Origin: Paenibacillus paridis
GTDB taxonomy: Bacteria; Bacillota; Bacilli; Paenibacillales; Paenibacillaceae
Length of the DNA: 64,000 nucleotides
Direction of reading: 5' to 3'
Assembly: GCF_006345825.1 (NCBI RefSeq)
Contig: NZ_VCIX01000066.1
Location: forward strand, 62,001 to 126,000
Both the position numbers and the translations under genes were made by a program. This document shows, in pieces, positions 37,395 to 47,585 of this stretch. The notes under the pieces were generated by a model. It was not told where the DNA came from and ran no database searches. It saw only the letters and a program-made list of their open reading frames with translations. Numbering within the stretch: the stretch's first letter is position 1; every line of letters begins with the position of its first letter.

Positions 37395-37637
37395 TCACGT
37401 CAGCCAGCTCATGAGGTTCAAAAATTGTTTTAACGGCGCAAGGAGGCCGGACATCATGGACACAGGCGTGACAGGTGGCCAGCCATAGCTTCCGGAAGCA
37501 AATAAGTACACTGCCCATAGCGACATAACAGTATAGATTACGCAGCTCTGATATTGCTTTTTCTTAACCAGCGGCTTCATCCCAAGCCATAGGGCTGCGA
37601 CGAGCAGACATGCGATAGCGACGGTTGTCAAATCCAT
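37395..37637 (-). CDS. Small membrane protein of the ger operon
   Basis: An 80-residue protein with two or three hydrophobic helices and a basic patch (KPLVKKKQY). It starts 12 bp past the gerC-type stop and is the last gene of the germination operon, so it is probably coexpressed. Small GerD/GerX-like accessory genes occur in some ger operons, but I see no recognisable family here. The 240 bp downstream have no clear terminator. Confidence 0.65.
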   Translation of the reverse strand: MDLTTVAIACLLVAALWLGMKPLVKKKQYQSCVIYTVMSLWAVYLFASGSYGWPPVTPVSMMSGLLAPLKQFLNLMSWLT

Positions 37638-37649
37638 AGCCTCCTTCCG

Positions 37650-38873
37650 TTACTTGCCTTCCCGCAGCTGATTGACATTGAGCGGTTGGTTGCTTAGGCC
37701 CACATTGGTTATCGTAATATCCGCAGAGACCTCCAGTTTAATTTCGGAAAATACGGCATCCCAATCCTTCTTCCACGTACGCCACTCTTTGCGGTATTTC
37801 CGATGAGCCATATCCGCAAAGCCTACGGCATCCGTTTGAAGCTTCTGAATCGCCTTCCAGCCTGAATCGGCATAGCGCAAAATTTCCTGTTCGATTGCCT
37901 TCTCCATTTGCGCAATAACCTCCGGTTTATAAAAATCAACGGAAGCGCAATCGGATTGCGTGAGCACAGCGCTGCCTTTGATATGCACTTTTACATTCAT
38001 ATGCCCGTCTTTTAGCGATGGTTTTTGCTCGGTATTAGAAGGTCCTACGACGACGGTCAAATTATTGGCTTGATCGCCGGGACAAGCCAACGTCAGCACC
38101 GTATTTTTCACGTCATTTCGGATAAAGGCAACGCCTAGCGCCTCCTTTCGGGACAACCAGCCTACCATTCTGTCCTTCTTGAGCACGGCAACTCTGCCCA
38201 GCTTTATTTTCGCCGGCAAGGTTGTGCTCTCGAATACTTTCAAGGAGGAAGCATCCGACTTTCCCGAAACATAAACTTCCGGCAGCAGCGCGCTTGCGGA
38301 ATCGCTAGCCAAATTCATAGCCAGTTGATACATCTTCACCTCGGGAAGCACGGAGGTATGCTTGGCTTCCAAAATATTGATTTCCCTTATGCCGTCGCCT
38401 GAAATTTTCTGGATTTGCATCATTTGCTCCAATATCTTTCGTGAGCTGCCTGGCGTAACGAGCACATCTACCGTTTCACGGGCATCCGTATTGCGCAAAT
38501 AAACATCCAGCATCGGATTTAGTCCGCGTCTTGCCGTCTCTTCGCTAACGATGAGGACACGGTTATGGGCAAAATAAAGCTTGCGCGGGCTCTCGAAAAA
38601 ACTTTTAGAATTGGCTTCCCTAATCGTTTTTCCAACCGTTGAGTAGACGTTGACTGGCGCGCCTGCCCCTCCGCCGGTTATCCCGATTCCCGAAGAAATG
38701 GAAGAAGGGATCACAACCTGGAAGGAGACGACCCAATCCTCCCCCTTCCGGTCAATCGAAGTGGCAGAGGTGATAGCCAGCTCATTAAGCTCAATCCTGT
38801 TCCAACAGCCCGAAAGCAGCACCGTGCAAAGAAAAAAAAGAATCCCCATAGCCAATATACGAGGATTTCTCAT
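37650..38873 (-). CDS. Ger(x)C family spore-germination lipoprotein (C subunit)
   Basis: C subunit of a GerA-type nutrient receptor, anchored outside the inner spore membrane. The signal peptide ends in a lipobox (LLSGCWNRIELNELAI, the typical SGCWD/N start with Cys near 23). The body has three domains with the family pattern SFFESPRKLYFAHNRVLIVSEETARRGLNP (in two parts) and a C-terminal segment ending at about 400. Length is 407 residues. It overlaps the upstream permease gene by 4 nt. Confidence 0.93.
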   Translation of the reverse strand: MRNPRILAMGILFFLCTVLLSGCWNRIELNELAITSATSIDRKGEDWVVSFQVVIPSSISSGIGITGGGAGAPVNVYSTVGKTIREANSKSFFESPRKLYFAHNRVLIVSEETARRGLNPMLDVYLRNTDARETVDVLVTPGSSRKILEQMMQIQKISGDGIREINILEAKHTSVLPEVKMYQLAMNLASDSASALLPEVYVSGKSDASSLKVFESTTLPAKIKLGRVAVLKKDRMVGWLSRKEALGVAFIRNDVKNTVLTLACPGDQANNLTVVVGPSNTEQKPSLKDGHMNVKVHIKGSAVLTQSDCASVDFYKPEVIAQMEKAIEQEILRYADSGWKAIQKLQTDAVGFADMAHRKYRKEWRTWKKDWDAVFSEIKLEVSADITITNVGLSNQPLNVNQLREGK

Positions 38874-39973
38874 AAGCCAGCCTCCCCCGTACCTGATTTA
38901 CGCCTCGTGAAGAGAAGAGCGCACCACAGAATGCAACATATACCGTAATTGCTAATTAGAAAAAACAAGCTCAGCGTCGTATAACTAAACTCGGCAACGA
39001 CGATATTGCTGGGCCATGAGTACAAAGCCGTAGCCATGACCAGCGCACTTCCTGCAACGTACAAGCTAAGATGCGATTTCATTTTGAAAGTGTGCGAGAG
39101 GACATGGAAAAAACCGAAGAGGAAGACCGATACCTTCGCGAACATGGATGCCGTCCAAGCCGAAAGGAGCAGTACGTCTACACGTTCCACAAACTGGCCA
39201 ATTTCAACCGTTCCGATGGCAGCAAAAGCAGGATAGGACAACGCGCCGATGATTTTCGTACCGAACACCGCTATCGTCACCGCTGTAATAAGCGTAACCA
39301 TGATGCCAGCGAGCAGCGTTCCCCATACGGCGATGCGAATGACAGAGTCTTTTTTGTCCAAAAAGGGGACAAGCAGCAGCAGCGTTGCAATTTCCGAGAA
39401 CCAGCCAAGGGGCATGATGCCTGCCGGAATATGTCGTACAGGCGCGACTTCAAGAATGGGGAGAAACTGCTTGAAGTCATACTGCTCCCATAACAATACA
39501 ATGTTAATCGCGACGAACAGCAAAACTAACACCAATACGATAAAATGCACGCGTCCCATAGCTTCAATTCCTTGTGAAACCATATAGACTGACACGAGTA
39601 CGATAATGCCTACCAGCATAAATAGAGGCGTATTCATCATAATTTGCTCAGACATATAATTCGCGAACTGCCTGATCATCGTCGCTGCGGTTATGAAATA
39701 ATAAGCGCAAAGCACAAGCCCTATGACGAACGCTACCCATCTCCCGAAGCTGCTCTCCAACCAAGCCATCAGCGAAGCGCGATTATTGTGGCGCGCAACG
39801 CTACCGATAGCGTAGGCAAACAATAGACCAGCAGCGAGGGCCAGCAAAACGGTGATCCAGCCATCCTGTTTGGATATTTGGATCACATAGCTCGGGATAA
39901 ACAAAATAGAGCTCGGAACAATCGCATTCACGACGATCGCTATCGCCTGCAGGTTCGAAATCCGCTGCTTCAC
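38870..39973 (-). CDS. GerAB-type germination permease (second B subunit)
   Basis: APC-superfamily membrane protein of 367 residues with about ten helices; the B subunit binds the germinant in known receptors. It begins ISNLQAIAIVVNAIVPSSILFIP, the usual Spore_permease opening. It overlaps the A-subunit gene upstream and the C-subunit gene downstream by 4 nt each, so synthesis is coupled. It differs clearly from the other permease in this operon. Confidence 0.93.
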   Translation of the reverse strand: MKQRISNLQAIAIVVNAIVPSSILFIPSYVIQISKQDGWITVLLALAAGLLFAYAIGSVARHNNRASLMAWLESSFGRWVAFVIGLVLCAYYFITAATMIRQFANYMSEQIMMNTPLFMLVGIIVLVSVYMVSQGIEAMGRVHFIVLVLVLLFVAINIVLLWEQYDFKQFLPILEVAPVRHIPAGIMPLGWFSEIATLLLLVPFLDKKDSVIRIAVWGTLLAGIMVTLITAVTIAVFGTKIIGALSYPAFAAIGTVEIGQFVERVDVLLLSAWTASMFAKVSVFLFGFFHVLSHTFKMKSHLSLYVAGSALVMATALYSWPSNIVVAEFSYTTLSLFFLISNYGICCILWCALLFTRRKSGTGEAGL

Positions 39974-41541
39974 TCGACATCACTGCCTTTCTTGTCGGAA
40001 TCAGCATCCTTGTCCGTGAGGCTGCTAGGCTCCCCTTGACGCACACTCGGGTTCTGGTTGGGACCGGCCGGACGCTTATTCATCGCCCACCACGGAACCC
40101 TAATGAACACATCCTTTAAATTGCCCGGTACAAGGGGTGCTATCGGAGTCAAATAAGGAAGGCCGAATGAACGAAGCGCCGACAAATGAGTCAAAAGAAG
40201 CATCAATCCCGCTAAAATGCCGAACACGCCAAAGGTGCCTGCCAAAATCATCAAGGCAAACCGAATCAATCGTGCCGCCGTCCCCATATTGACAGACGGT
40301 ATAACGAAGCTGGCAATGGCTGTAAAGGATACCACGATAACCATCGCAGCCGAAACCAACCCTGCTTGCACCGCAGATTGCCCGAGCACCAGAGCCCCGA
40401 CGATCGAAATCGCGGGCCCGATGATTCGAGGCATCCTCACGCCAGCCTCCCTTAAAATTTCAAAGGTAATCTCCATAATCATCGCTTCGATAAGCGCCGG
40501 GAACGGCACCCCTTCCCGCTGGGCAGCAATGCTGATTAGCAGCTGGGTTGGCAGCATTTCCTGGTGAAAGGTCGTTATCGCAATATATAGAGACGGAAGG
40601 AGCATCGATGCAAAAAAAGATCCAAAACGAATAATCCGCAGAAAGGTTGCGATATCATACCGTTGATAATAATCCTCGCTGGACTGAAAAAATTTAACGA
40701 ACGTGACTGGTGCGAGCAGCACAAACGGGGTTCCGTCAACAATGATCGCCACTTGTCCCTCCAGCAGCCCAGCCGCAACCGCATCTGGCCGCTCGGAATT
40801 TTGAAGCAGCGGAAACGGAGTAAAGGTTTTATCCTGAATAAACTCTTCAATATAACCGCTCTCCAAAATACTGTCCGTATCTATCGCATCTAACCTTCTT
40901 CGCACTTCCTGCACGACTTTTTCTTCGGCTATATTTTTCATAAAGACGACAGCGATCGTGGTGCGCGTCTGATGGCCGATGATGCGGTACTCCATCCGTA
41001 GATTCGTCGATTTAATTTTATTTCGAATAAGCGATGTGTTGGTATGGAGGCTCTCCGTAAAGCCTTCTTTGGGTCCGCGGACTACGGTCTGCGTACTTGG
41101 TTCCTCCACCCCTCGCCTGTCCACTCCGCAAGTATAAGCAGCAATCGCTTCAACCGATCCGTCTACCATGACGACGGTGTTGCCTTCGAGCATGGCAAGC
41201 AGCACTTCATCAATACTCTCCAGCTTCTGGACGCCACCAATGGCTAACGAGCGGTACATCAAGGTTTGAAAAGCGGACTCTTCCTCTTGCCCTTCACTGC
41301 CAAGCGGCGGTTCTGAAACGATGCTCATGACAAGCAAATTGACCACATTAGCATCTGTCATCCCGGCAATATAGAGCAATGCCGCCTTGCTGTTTTTATA
41401 CAAATGCAGCTGCCTGATGATGATATCGGGCTCTGTTCCCAGCTCCTCGGTGACCATCTTAATATTTTGTTGCAGCTCTTTAGATAAGGGCGTAAGCTCC
41501 TTTGCGTCGGCGTCAATGCTGATTTTAAGCTCTTTTTTCAT
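39970..41541 (-). CDS. GerA-family spore germination protein (A subunit)
   Basis: A subunit of a nutrient germinant receptor. It is 523 residues long with a soluble N-terminal domain of about 270 residues (starting LTPLSKELQQNIKMVTEELGTEPDIIIRQL). A membrane domain follows with five to six helices, including the family motifs PFPALIEAMIMEITFEILREAG, split by short loops, and RLIRFALMILAGTFG. The C-terminus is charged and rich in Asp/Lys. Four-nt overlaps join it to permease genes on both sides. Confidence 0.95.
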   Translation of the reverse strand: MKKELKISIDADAKELTPLSKELQQNIKMVTEELGTEPDIIIRQLHLYKNSKAALLYIAGMTDANVVNLLVMSIVSEPPLGSEGQEEESAFQTLMYRSLAIGGVQKLESIDEVLLAMLEGNTVVMVDGSVEAIAAYTCGVDRRGVEEPSTQTVVRGPKEGFTESLHTNTSLIRNKIKSTNLRMEYRIIGHQTRTTIAVVFMKNIAEEKVVQEVRRRLDAIDTDSILESGYIEEFIQDKTFTPFPLLQNSERPDAVAAGLLEGQVAIIVDGTPFVLLAPVTFVKFFQSSEDYYQRYDIATFLRIIRFGSFFASMLLPSLYIAITTFHQEMLPTQLLISIAAQREGVPFPALIEAMIMEITFEILREAGVRMPRIIGPAISIVGALVLGQSAVQAGLVSAAMVIVVSFTAIASFVIPSVNMGTAARLIRFALMILAGTFGVFGILAGLMLLLTHLSALRSFGLPYLTPIAPLVPGNLKDVFIRVPWWAMNKRPAGPNQNPSVRQGEPSSLTDKDADSDKKGSDVE

Positions 41542-42680
41542 TCCGTAAGCACCTTTTCGTTCCGCCTCCTTCTGATAACCGCCAGCATGAGCAGAACCAC
41601 CGGCACTACGATTTGAAAGAGCGGAAAGTGATATTTCACATTATATTGGAAGCCCAGCCACACCTGCTCCATATAGTTCCTGAACATAAAGGACCCGAAA
41701 TAAATGACGGCGCCAACGATTATAATGATGTGCTTGCTTGGCAGCTTAATGAACTTTGACAAGGCAAGCACCGCACCAAAATAATAGGCAGTCAATTTAA
41801 AAAATACGCCTGTAAACAGCAGCAGCGCTACAAATGGATCAATTCGCTCCAAAAACTGTGAAAATTCAATCAGGTTGGTTAACTGCATGAGCGGAATGGC
41901 TACGGTCCCCGCCAGATTTCCCAAGCCTGCATAAATAAATATATTGGTAATGGTGATAAAGCATCCAGAGAACAAATAACATTTGACCGTCAAGCTCGTC
42001 ATTTTGCCATCCTTTGCAGCGTGCTTCCAAAACATTAAAAAAAGAATCAACTCACCAAACGGAAAAGAAATAAGCTCAGGAAAAGCCGCACGCCAAACGG
42101 TTGAAAAGCCATCATCGAAAATCGGGGTCAAATTTTCAAGATGAAGCAAACCAGATCCTGCGATAAGTGTAAAGAGGATGATATAGATACCAATCACTAT
42201 AGGTAAAATGGCCTCTGCCATTCGAAAAAAAACGTCCAAGCCATGGAAGACCGTATAGACTGCAAGCAGGCATATGATCAGCATTAACGCTGCCAACGGC
42301 GTTTGCGGCAGCAAATACATGATCATCAAATCTCCAAACTCTCGTACATTGCGAATCGATTCGTAGCAAAAGAATAAGACGTATGATATACAAATGACGA
42401 ATCCTATCGGCTTACCTAGTAGCTCGAATATCATTTCGATCAAGTCCTTATCAGGCATTAGCCTAAATAAAGCAAGGTTTACGCCGCACAACAAAATCAA
42501 GCCGCACAGCATACCAACAAAAACCGCGATCCATGCGTCCTTAGCGGCATCGCTCGCAAGCAAAAACAAAGAGGAGCTTCCAATCAAAAACAACACGATC
42601 ATAGATCCAAGCTGATTCAGACTTATGCGCTCCAACTCCACCCCGCCTTTACTCCTAGCCGCTTCATGCGCTGTAAACAT
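41538..42680 (-). CDS. GerAB-type germination permease (first B subunit)
   Basis: First gene of the operon: 380 residues with about ten membrane helices of the spore_permease family (ISLNQLGSMIVLFLIGSSSLF at the start and IPLMQLTNLIEFSQFLERIDP centrally). The start is uncertain; the frame opens at 42680, but a GTG about 14 codons in (VELERISLNQ) has GGCGGG before it and fits the family length better. It has diverged from the second permease in the operon. The ispG terminator upstream implies its own promoter. Confidence 0.92.
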   Translation of the reverse strand: MFTAHEAARSKGGVELERISLNQLGSMIVLFLIGSSSLFLLASDAAKDAWIAVFVGMLCGLILLCGVNLALFRLMPDKDLIEMIFELLGKPIGFVICISYVLFFCYESIRNVREFGDLMIMYLLPQTPLAALMLIICLLAVYTVFHGLDVFFRMAEAILPIVIGIYIILFTLIAGSGLLHLENLTPIFDDGFSTVWRAAFPELISFPFGELILFLMFWKHAAKDGKMTSLTVKCYLFSGCFITITNIFIYAGLGNLAGTVAIPLMQLTNLIEFSQFLERIDPFVALLLFTGVFFKLTAYYFGAVLALSKFIKLPSKHIIIIVGAVIYFGSFMFRNYMEQVWLGFQYNVKYHFPLFQIVVPVVLLMLAVIRRRRNEKVLTE

Positions 42681-42749
42681 TATTTTCCCTAATTTTCCGA
42701 AAACTATGCACTTAGGTTAAGAGAAACTGGCGTCTTCCATTTATAAACT

Positions 42750-42794
42750 AAAAAGAGGCTGATCCGCGTCTACTTAGACGCAAATCAGCCTCTT
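42750..42794 (-). terminator. Terminator after ispG
   Basis: AAGAGGCTGATTTGCGTCTA pairs with TAGACGCGGATCAGCCTCTT (one mismatch), followed by a T-run on the minus strand. It is 7 bp past the ispG stop and separates it from the germination operon. Confidence 0.92.
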
Positions 42795-42801
42795 CTCCTC
42801 A

Positions 42802-43911
42802 TTATGCCGGCGCATGGTGCTTGCGGCCAGGAATTTCACCGGTCGCTTCAAACACACGCACAATTTCATCAATTTCCTTCTTCAGCTCATTCAGCAGCTC
42901 AGCCTCAGGCACCTTGCGAATGAGCTCTCCATAACGGAACAGCATCCCTTCGCCTCTTGCGCCTGCAATGCCGATATCCGCTTCCCGAGCCTCGCCCGGA
43001 CCGTTAACCGCACAGCCAAGCACAGACACCTTAATAGGCACTTTTATCTTGGCAATGTAATCTTCTACCTCGTTAGCAATTGAGAATAGATCGATATCCA
43101 ATCGGCCGCAAGTCGGACAAGATACCAGCGTAGCCGCATTTGTAATCAAACCAAACGTCTTCAGCAATTCGCGGGCAACTTTAACCTCTTCAACCGTGTC
43201 GGCACTCAAGCTAATTCTAAGCGTGTTGCCGATGCCTAGCGCAAGCAGCGCCCCGATGCCGGCCGAGCTCTTGATTGTGCCCGTGTGCAGCGTCCCAGCC
43301 TCTGTGATTCCCAGATGGAGAGGGTATTTAATGACTTTGGCTGCCATGGTGTATGCTGCAATCGCCATAGGCACATCCGATGCTTTAAGAGATACGATAA
43401 TATCGTGAAAATCAAGCTCTTCGAGAATTCCAATATGGAACAACGCACTTTCTACCATGGCTTCAGGCGTTGGATAACCGTATTTCTCTAAAAGATGGTT
43501 TTCCAATGAACCAGCGTTTACGCCAATCCGGATAGGAATCCCTTTTTCCTTACAAGCCTTTACAACGGCTTCTACCCGCTCCCGGCGGCCAATATTGCCC
43601 GGATTAATCCGAACTTTATCAATGCCGTTCTCGATGGCTAACAGAGCAAGTCGATAGTCAAAATGAATATCCGCAACGAGCGGGATATGAATGCGTTTCT
43701 TAATCTCTTTAATCGCTTCTGCAGCTTCCTTGTTGTTGACCGTAACCCGCACAAGCTGGCAGCCGGCTTCCTCAAGACCCAATATCTCGGCAACGGTCGC
43801 TTCGACATCCGCCGTCTTGGTTGTGCACATGCTTTGAATAAGCACTTCATTGCTGCCGCCAATCGTAAGATTGCCGACTTTGACCGGTACCGTATCTTGA
43901 CGTAAGTACAT
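42802..43911 (-). CDS. ispG: 4-hydroxy-3-methylbut-2-enyl diphosphate synthase IspG
   Basis: Iron-sulfur enzyme of the MEP isoprenoid pathway, converting MEcPP to HMBPP. The substrate region has [15 protein letters not shown] and HLGITEAGT. The cluster cysteines lie in [12 protein letters not shown] and [12 protein letters not shown] use ATG 43911 (369 residues), with GGGAGAG 8-9 nt upstream, instead of the frame opening at 43971. In B. subtilis ispG is not near clpX, so this placement is a rearrangement. Confidence 0.96.
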   Translation of the reverse strand: MYLRQDTVPVKVGNLTIGGSNEVLIQSMCTTKTADVEATVAEILGLEEAGCQLVRVTVNNKEAAEAIKEIKKRIHIPLVADIHFDYRLALLAIENGIDKVRINPGNIGRRERVEAVVKACKEKGIPIRIGVNAGSLENHLLEKYGYPTPEAMVESALFHIGILEELDFHDIIVSLKASDVPMAIAAYTMAAKVIKYPLHLGITEAGTLHTGTIKSSAGIGALLALGIGNTLRISLSADTVEEVKVARELLKTFGLITNAATLVSCPTCGRLDIDLFSIANEVEDYIAKIKVPIKVSVLGCAVNGPGEAREADIGIAGARGEGMLFRYGELIRKVPEAELLNELKKEIDEIVRVFEATGEIPGRKHHAPA

Positions 43912-44105
43912 ATGCTTATCTCTCCCATTAACGTCAAAGTCCACCCTTTGACTGGCGGCAAAAAACCGCACGGCTGGGTGGAAACAATGACGGTAGTCAA
44001 GCGCAAACGACTGCCGCCATGATGAAGGGGCGGCTGCCGTTTCGCGGTGAAATATAAGCCGTGCTATAAGAGCAATCCTATAGCCTCTTATATTCGAGCG
44101 CGGGT

Positions 44106-45362
44106 TTACGCACTCTCTTCCTTTTTCTTGCTTTTCTTAGCTGTAAGCTCCGGCATGATTTTTTCCTGAACCGTCTGCTCTGTAATCAAGCAGGTGCTAA
44201 GATCATCGCGCGATGGCACTTCGTACATGACCTCAAGCATGATGCTTTCGATGATGGCACGAAGTCCCCGGGCTCCCGTATTGCGCTTGATTGCTTCTTT
44301 GGCGATCGCATCCAAAGCGGCCGGTTCGAAATCAAGCTTGACGTTGTCCATCTCAAGGAGCTTCTGGTACTGCTTAACAAGAGCATTCTTCGGCTCGGAC
44401 AAGATCCGAACAAGCGCTGGCTCATCAAGCGGCTCCAAAGTCGAAATGATTGGCAAACGACCAACAAACTCCGGAATTAGTCCGAATTTCAGCAGATCCT
44501 CTGGCAGTACCATCGTGAGGTATTCGCCCGCTTTCAGATCCTTCTGCAATTCGCCTGTCGAGCTAAAACCAATGACCTTCTTGCCAATCCGGCGTTTAAT
44601 CAATGACTCTAGGCCATCGAACGCACCGCCGCAAATGAACAAGATGTTGGTTGTATCGATTTGAATGAATTCTTGGTGCGGATGCTTGCGTCCGCCTTGC
44701 GGCGGAACAGAAGCTACTGTACCTTCAAGAATTTTCAATAGCGCTTGCTGAACGCCTTCGCCAGAAACATCACGCGTGATTGAAGGGTTTTCTGATTTGC
44801 GGGCAACTTTATCGATCTCATCGATATAGATAATTCCGCGTTCAGCCTTCTCAACGTCGTAATCCGCTGCTTGAATCAGCTTCAGCAAAATGTTCTCAAC
44901 GTCCTCGCCGACATAACCCGCTTCCGTCAGCGAAGTTGCATCTGCAATGGCAAAAGGTACGTTCAAAATTTTAGCCATCGTTTGCGCAAGCAAGGTTTTG
45001 CCTGATCCCGTAGGACCTAACAGCAAAATATTGCTCTTTTGCAATTCGACGTCTTCAATTTTGCTTCCGGAGTTGATCCGTTTGTAATGGTTATATACCG
45101 CTACAGACAACGATTTTTTCGCAAATTCCTGACCGATAACATAAGAATCCAAAATAGCGCGGATATCTTTCGGCTTCGGAATATCCTTCAGATCAAGCTC
45201 TTCCTCATTGCCGAGTTCTTCCTCAACAATTTCGGTGCACAACTCGATACATTCATCGCATATATAGACGCCGGGACCGGCAACCAATTTACGTACTTGA
45301 TCCTGCGATTTGCCGCAGAACGAACATTTCAACTGGCCTTTTTCGTCGTTGAATTTAAACAT
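44106..45362 (-). CDS. clpX: ATP-dependent unfoldase ClpX
   Basis: AAA+ unfoldase that feeds substrates to ClpP. The N-terminal zinc-binding domain has Cys13, Cys16, Cys35 and Cys38. Walker A is [15 protein letters not shown] near 115, Walker B is IIYIDEIDK, and the sensor/arginine regions are intact. The IGF loop that docks on ClpP is seen as [12 protein letters not shown]. Length is 418 residues. It lies 16 bp after clpP and is likely cotranscribed. Confidence 0.97.
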   Translation of the reverse strand: MFKFNDEKGQLKCSFCGKSQDQVRKLVAGPGVYICDECIELCTEIVEEELGNEEELDLKDIPKPKDIRAILDSYVIGQEFAKKSLSVAVYNHYKRINSGSKIEDVELQKSNILLLGPTGSGKTLLAQTMAKILNVPFAIADATSLTEAGYVGEDVENILLKLIQAADYDVEKAERGIIYIDEIDKVARKSENPSITRDVSGEGVQQALLKILEGTVASVPPQGGRKHPHQEFIQIDTTNILFICGGAFDGLESLIKRRIGKKVIGFSSTGELQKDLKAGEYLTMVLPEDLLKFGLIPEFVGRLPIISTLEPLDEPALVRILSEPKNALVKQYQKLLEMDNVKLDFEPAALDAIAKEAIKRNTGARGLRAIIESIMLEVMYEVPSRDDLSTCLITEQTVQEKIMPELTAKKSKKKEESA

Positions 45363-45378
45363 GTAATCACCCCTTCGA

Positions 45379-45972
45379 TTAAATCGTCGATACCGGTGCT
45401 GTAATCACCTTGTCAATCAAACCGTAGGCAAGAGCCTCTTCCGCGCTCATGAAATTGTCACGGTCGGTATCGCGGTCGATTTTGTCATAAGGCTGGCCGG
45501 TGCGATCTACGTAAATTTGGTTCAGCTTTTGTTTGGTTTTCAAAATCCAGTCCGCATGGATCTTGATATCGGATGCTTGACCTCGAACGCCGCCAAGCGG
45601 CTGATGGATCATAACTTCCGCATTAGGGAGCGCGAACCGCTTGCCTTTGGCGCCGGCGGTAAGAAGAAGCGAGCCCATGCTTGCTGCCATGCCCATGCAA
45701 ATCGTGGACACTTCAGGCTTAATATATTGCATCGTATCAAAAATACCCATTCCCGCGGTCACGGAGCCGCCAGGAGAGTTAATGTACAGATGTATGTCTT
45801 TCTCTGGGTCGTCGGCCGCCAGAAACAGCAGCTGTGCAATGATGGAGTTTGCTACATCATCATCGATTGCGCTCCCAAGGAAAATAATGCGGTCCTTCAG
45901 CAAACGGGAGTAAATATCGTAAGAACGTTCCCCGCGATTCGTTTGTTCGACTACGATCGGTACTAGATTCAT
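45379..45972 (-). CDS. clpP: ATP-dependent Clp protease proteolytic subunit ClpP
   Basis: Serine peptidase forming the tetradecameric chamber. The catalytic triad is Ser98 (GMAASMGS), His123 (VMIHQPLGG) and an Asp further on (DRDTDRDNF). [18 protein letters not shown] is the oxyanion region. Length is 197 residues, normal. In B. subtilis clpP stands alone away from clpX; here they are adjacent. A well-spaced promoter lies at 46014-46042. Confidence 0.97.
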   Translation of the reverse strand: MNLVPIVVEQTNRGERSYDIYSRLLKDRIIFLGSAIDDDVANSIIAQLLFLAADDPEKDIHLYINSPGGSVTAGMGIFDTMQYIKPEVSTICMGMAASMGSLLLTAGAKGKRFALPNAEVMIHQPLGGVRGQASDIKIHADWILKTKQKLNQIYVDRTGQPYDKIDRDTDRDNFMSAEEALAYGLIDKVITAPVSTI

Positions 45973-46013
45973 GCGACCAACCTCTTTTCGTTTATGACTT
46001 TGGTTACTTACTT

Positions 46014-46042
46014 ATTGTAACACGTCGTTGTTATGATGTCAT
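46014..46042 (-). promoter_or_regulatory. Sigma-A-like promoter of clpP-clpX
   Basis: Minus-strand ATGACA (46037-46042), a 17-bp spacer, then TACAAT (46014-46019) preceded by TG one base earlier. The start point would lie about 35 nt before the clpP ATG. No CtsR box (heptad direct repeat) is apparent. Confidence 0.6.
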
Positions 46043-46130
46043 TTTTCCAAGTACTAACAGTATACGACGACGGCCGTTCGATATGTACGGAGTTTAACCT
46101 CCAAGGCAAACACATTTCATATGTAGGGTC

Positions 46131-46162
46131 AAAATAAGGCACGTACCAATGACGTGCCTTAT
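46131..46162 (-). terminator. Terminator after tig
   Basis: ATAAGGCACGT/ACGTGCCTTAT with an 8-10-nt loop, then TTTTG on the minus strand, about 40 bp past the tig stop. Confidence 0.85.
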
Positions 46163-46203
46163 CCTGAGTCAAACCATTTATTTAATTATGCTTATGTGAC
46201 CGA

Positions 46204-47493
46204 TTATACAGTCTTGCTGTTTTCAAGCAAGAATTTGATTGTTTTGCGAAGCGAGATATCTTCTTTCAAGCTGTTCAAGTTGCCGTTTTTCTCGAAAATG
46301 TCGCGCAGCTCTTCCGTAGGACGGTTGTAAGATTTGGACAGCTTCTCAAGCTCTTCGTTCAAATCTTCGTCGCCAGCAACGATGCCTTCTGCTTTAGCAA
46401 TTGCATCAAGCACAAGGTTGTTGCGAACGCGTTTCTCTGCGTCTACGCGCATTTGATCGCGAAGAACCGATTCGCTTTGGCCGGAGAACTGGAAGTAAAG
46501 CTCCATGTTCATTCCTTGCATTTTCAAACGGTTTTCGAAATCTTTGAGCATGTAATCAATTTCAGTAGCGATCATCGGCTCAGGAATTTCAACGTCTGCA
46601 GCTGCTGTAGCTTTGTCAACTACCGCTGTTTCACGAGCTTGCTCGCCTTCTTGGTCCTTGCGCTCTTTCAATTTCCCTACAAGATCTTGCTTGTACTCTT
46701 CAAGCGTATCGAATTCGCTAACATCTTTGGCGAACTCATCGTCCAAAGCTGGTAGGCTCTTACGTTTGATTTCGTGCAGCTTCACTTTGAACACCGCTGG
46801 TTTGCCAGCAAGGTGCTCTGCGTGGTAAGCCTCTGGGAACGTTACTTCAACGTCTTTGAAGTCGCCGATTTGCATGCCGACTACTTGCTCTTCGAAGCCT
46901 GGGATGAACGAGTTGGAACCAAGCTCCAGTGAATAACGCTCGCCTGCTCCGCCTTCGAATGCTTCGCCGTCTACATAACCGTCGAAGTCGATAACGGTGA
47001 TGTCGCCGTTTTCTGCAGCGCCTTCCTCAACTACGGAAAGCTCAGCATGGCGCTGCTGCAAACGCTCCAGCTCAGCTGCGGTTTCTTCTTCGGTAACTTC
47101 GGATACAACGGCTTCAACTTCCAAGCCTTTGTATTCGCCAAGCGTAACTTCCGGCTTAACGATCACTTTTGCTTTGAACTTGAACGTTTCGCCTTTTGCG
47201 AATTGCTCAACATCGATCTCAGGACGGTCAACCGGCTCAAGATCATGCTCTTTTACTGCATCGGAATAAGCATCTGGAAGCAAGATGTCAATGGCATCTT
47301 GATACAGGCTTTCAATTCCGAAACGGGATTCGAAAATGCCGCGCGGCACTTTACCTTTACGGAATCCAGGTACGTTTACTTTTTGAACGACTTTCTTAAA
47401 TGCTTGATCAAGAGCGACAGTGACTTTCTCCGCTTCAACCTCCACGTCGATCGACACGATGTTCTTGTCTATTTTTTCCCAAGTTGCTTTCAT
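46204..47493 (-). CDS. tig: Trigger factor, ribosome-associated peptidyl-prolyl isomerase
   Basis: Chaperone at the ribosomal exit tunnel. The N-terminal ribosome-binding motif is VNVPGFRKGKVPRGIFESRFG (in two parts, about 33-53). The FKBP-type PPIase domain follows (GDITVIDFDGYVDGEAFEGG), then the long helical chaperone arms. ATG 47493 (429 residues) has GGAGGGGAAGG 8-10 nt upstream; the frame opens at 47526 with no site. The usual clp/lon gene neighbourhood. Confidence 0.97.
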   Translation of the reverse strand: MKATWEKIDKNIVSIDVEVEAEKVTVALDQAFKKVVQKVNVPGFRKGKVPRGIFESRFGIESLYQDAIDILLPDAYSDAVKEHDLEPVDRPEIDVEQFAKGETFKFKAKVIVKPEVTLGEYKGLEVEAVVSEVTEEETAAELERLQQRHAELSVVEEGAAENGDITVIDFDGYVDGEAFEGGAGERYSLELGSNSFIPGFEEQVVGMQIGDFKDVEVTFPEAYHAEHLAGKPAVFKVKLHEIKRKSLPALDDEFAKDVSEFDTLEEYKQDLVGKLKERKDQEGEQARETAVVDKATAAADVEIPEPMIATEIDYMLKDFENRLKMQGMNMELYFQFSGQSESVLRDQMRVDAEKRVRNNLVLDAIAKAEGIVAGDEDLNEELEKLSKSYNRPTEELRDIFEKNGNLNSLKEDISLRKTIKFLLENSKTV

Positions 47494-47556
47494 TTTATGC
47501 CTTCCCCTCCGAAAATGCTCATGCATCAGTAGTTATCACGTTTCATAAACCATTCT

Positions 47557-47585
47557 ATTATAAACAAGCTGGGCCAGATTATCAA
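47557..47585 (-). promoter_or_regulatory. Sigma-A-like promoter of tig
   Basis: Minus-strand TTGATA (47580-47585) and TATAAT (47557-47562) with a 17-bp spacer. The -35 overlaps the stop codon of the upstream gene, so tig has its own transcription start. Confidence 0.65.
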
